Shown here: piece after piece, positions 62,074 through 64,000 of the stretch
Layout: every line of letters starts with the position of its first letter
Numbering within the stretch: position 1 is the stretch's first letter
NCBI GenBank assembly: GCA_033398695.1
Contig: CM065802.1
Location: 138,060,096-138,124,095, forward strand
Length of the DNA stretch: 64,000 nt
DNA from: Orobanche coerulescens
Lineage: Eukaryota > Streptophyta > Magnoliopsida > Lamiales > Orobanchaceae
Direction of reading: 5' to 3'
Position numbers and translations under genes: made by a program
The notes under the pieces: generated by a model
Database searches by the model: none
What the model was told of the DNA's origin: nothing
Seen by the model: only the letters and a program-made list of their open reading frames with translations

Positions 62074-62899
62074 CCTTACTATATTATATGAGTAACTATA
62101 GTTCGTCCATCAATCCAAGTTGAGTACGTCAATTAATGTTAGAATTCAACACTCGTCGATCACCGACATAAACATATATGTCAATATACGTATATACATA
62201 CATATATTTAACATGTAACTATATATAAACACATATATATATATATATATACATACGTATATATACATCCACATAAACTCATACACTTCGACAACAATGA
62301 TCTCACACAGTTACAATTCGTATATCGAGGTACTTGCCTTGGTAATACGACGCGAAGGAGACGACGAAGGAATAGGTTTCGGTCCAAACAATCCTCTCAA
62401 ATCCGACCCTAACACAATAATGATATACAATCAATCTCAAGATCATGAATACGAAGAAATTACTCCTAGTTCTACCCGTTGGGACAATTTATCGAACACC
62501 AAGAGTGCATAGGGAATTGAAATCGGTTAACGGTGAATTAACGGAATTTCATCCCAACCAAAAACAAGAAAACCAAGGGTCACGAGAGTACTATCAAAAT
62601 CTAACAACAACATCGGTTAATTCGGATTAAAACACAAGATCACCACCAAACCCTCCCCAAAAATCATACTAGGGTTAAAGGGGTTCTTACCTCTTGAAGA
62701 TTCAAGCCCTGTAATCCGAAGAACACGTGCTAGATCCACAATCCGAGCTACACGATCGAAGGAAGATGAAGAAAAACACACAATCAAAAGGGTAGATGGA
62801 GAAGAAATCCCCCTCTCAACCCTCTCTCTCTCGCGCACGGTTGGAGAAAAGAAGGAAATGAGCGAATCTCGCCGAAAACACACAGATTATAGCGCTGAC

Positions 62900-63222
62900 C
62901 GCATTGTGTGCCGCGGCTCGGCTAATGCATTGCGCGGCACGAGGCCAAGTGCGCCCGGTGGTGGTGACCGCTCGTTCGCGCGGCTCATTCGGAGTGTGCC
63001 GCGGCTCGGACTCGGCATGTGCCGCAAAGACTGCTTGTCGGGTGTCTGCCGGGGCTCGCGTACAGAGGTTTTAGCCGGCAGTGCCACACGGGTGTGCCGC
63101 GGCCGGACAAGTGTGCCGCAGCGGCTTTGTGTGCCGCGGCACTGCAGTACTTTGCTCGGCCAACAACTGGGTAGTATGTGTGCCGCGGCGCACAATCCTT
63201 GTGCCGCGGCTCACACCCCCCC
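62900..63222 (-). promoter_or_regulatory. CCGCGG palindrome array upstream of the solo LTR TATA-like box
   Basis: Roughly ten versions of gtgccgcggcac or gtgccgcggctc occur, for example near 62908, 62997, 63092, 63129, 63178 and 63199. On the minus strand the array ends just upstream of GCTATAATCTG (62886-62895). This is the most GC-rich stretch of the right half of the window. Open frames across it on both strands are a side effect of its composition. Confidence 0.75.
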
Positions 63223-63713
63223 TCGGGTTCCAAAATGACGAAAAAAGATCCGGAAAGAGAATAAAAGCGATAGGAATCGATATTTGGGCAACAATAACAC
63301 GAAATGGAAGTATGGAACCCCAAAACGATATGAGGTACACAACCAAAGTCGAACAAGGAACAAATTCCCTAAACTTCTAGGAAATTACAAAAACGGCCCA
63401 AACATCCGAAAATCACGATACAACATCGGATTAACAATCCGAAACTCACAACATGCTCTACTCAATCATACGAACTCATGGAAGTAAGAAAGTGACGAAA
63501 TCGAACGAGTTTAAGGAGAATCGAATACGCATGAGACAAAATATACCACAAGATGAAATTACGTAAAAGCATCATCGAGACCCGTCTAAGCGGAGAAACT
63601 CCAAGAACAAAATAGGTTCAGAATTCCAAAACAGTGCCAAGCGAGTTATCCGAAACGAATATACACTGAAAATAGAAATTATTAAAAATAGAAAACGCGG
63701 ATATTACAGAGTA

Positions 63714-63926
63714 TCCTGTCATACCCATCATTTCGGTATAGGGATCATTTAAATTTTAGACTTAACCTCACCACATTATGCAGGTTTATCACTTGGATGT
63801 TCTTGTACTGGGCTGAAACAAGTTCCAAGTGTTCAAGTTCAACTGAACATTCATAACTTAGTTGTCCCATTGAACAAGGTCTTGAGATCTCCAATTCACA
63901 TGGTTGGGTTACCACTGTGAGTATTC
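63714..63926 (-). mobile_element. 3' non-coding sequence after copia pol
   Basis: Lies directly downstream (minus strand) of the copia pol stop codon and upstream of the solo LTR insertion. No open frame; it continues at 60361-60204 and 39467-39290. Confidence 0.6.
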
Positions 63927-64000
63927 TTATTTTGTGGATTTTAAGCCCATTACCCTAAACAACTTGTACATTTGATCTCGACTTATGCCTTTTGTAAGCG
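63927..64000 (-). CDS. C-terminal end of a copia pol (after RNase H), partial
   Basis: Read on the minus strand from the window edge, the frame gives LTKGISRDQMYKLFRVMGLK and stops at TAA (63929-63927). L-T-K-G followed by a short conserved tail ending in M-G-L-K is the usual C-terminus of plant copia polyproteins, right after RNase H. The rest lies beyond the window. The fragment is intact over the visible 24 codons, but the element is broken downstream by two insertions. Confidence 0.75.
   Translation of the reverse strand, partial: LTKGISRDQMYKLFRVMGLKSTK

Larger units (their letters stand above)
60362..63708 (-). repeat. Solo gypsy LTR
   Basis: 3347 bp starting TGTAACACCCCC and ending GGATATTACA on the plus strand, with the same target duplication gagta on both sides (60357-60361 and 63709-63713). 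No primer site or internal region adjoins either end. The ends match the array LTRs in form (minus-strand TGTAATATCC to TGTTACA), but the body is a different family. Recombination between the two LTRs of a full element is the usual origin. Confidence 0.88.

Noticed and set aside
62858..63238. Overlapping open frames on both strands in the CCGCGG array
   Set aside because: They are explained by high GC and repeat structure in a solo LTR; the Cys/Arg-rich peptides simply reflect the repeated palindrome.
1..64000. Integrated plant pararetrovirus or other viral sequence
   Set aside because: No movement protein, coat protein or pararetroviral RT signature was seen; all reverse-transcriptase and gag parts fit gypsy, copia or LINE families with LTRs or poly(A) and target duplications.

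Overview
This window looks like repeat-rich, heterochromatin-type DNA from a flowering plant nuclear genome. I find no host protein gene, rRNA or tRNA gene. Nearly everything resolves into retrotransposons nested in one another: Ty3/gypsy chromovirus relatives with a Met-tRNA-type primer site, Ty1/copia elements, a Tat-like gypsy element with an antisense spliced gene, and an L1-type LINE with a plant ORF1 (DUF4283-like region plus zinc knuckle). The species cannot be read from the sequence.

Left part (1-35910). Bases 1-566 are the 3' end of a plus-strand gypsy LTR whose body lies outside the window. From 567 to 35910 runs a minus-strand tandem array of one non-coding LTR retrotransposon (LARD type): five LTRs of about 3.5 kb alternate with four internal regions of about 2.24 kb, each bounded by a primer-binding site and a polypurine tract, with a period of about 5.73 kb. 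Two later insertions interrupt it. A 2.04-kb L1 derivative carrying only ORF1 lies at 5530-7573 with a 17-bp target duplication. An 8.27-kb Tat-like gypsy element carrying only gag plus an antisense intron-containing gene lies at 23002-31268 with target duplication tacgt.

Middle and right part (35911-64000). After 0.6 kb of unassigned DNA comes a truncated gypsy LTR (36498 to about 38762). Next is the 3' LTR of a minus-strand copia element (about 38763-39289), whose pol C-terminus appears at the far right end (63927-64000). The 3' non-coding part of that copia was split by a gag-only copia (39468-60203) and by a solo gypsy LTR (60362-63708, target duplication gagta). One LTR of the gag-only copia was in turn hit by two plus-strand gypsy elements landing about 60 bp apart: a short-internal derivative with 2.37-kb LTRs (43687-48994, duplication gttgt) and a full-length 10.95-kb chromovirus with a broken gag-pol (49055-60003, duplication tcaag).

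Two themes stand out. First, most elements are non-autonomous derivatives, and those of three lineages kept only the particle or RNA-binding protein (gag or ORF1). Second, at least five otherwise unrelated LTR types carry an array of short CpG-containing palindromes, different in each family, directly upstream of the LTR TATA box. Everything is read by eye; similarity statements are qualitative and no alignment or database search was run.
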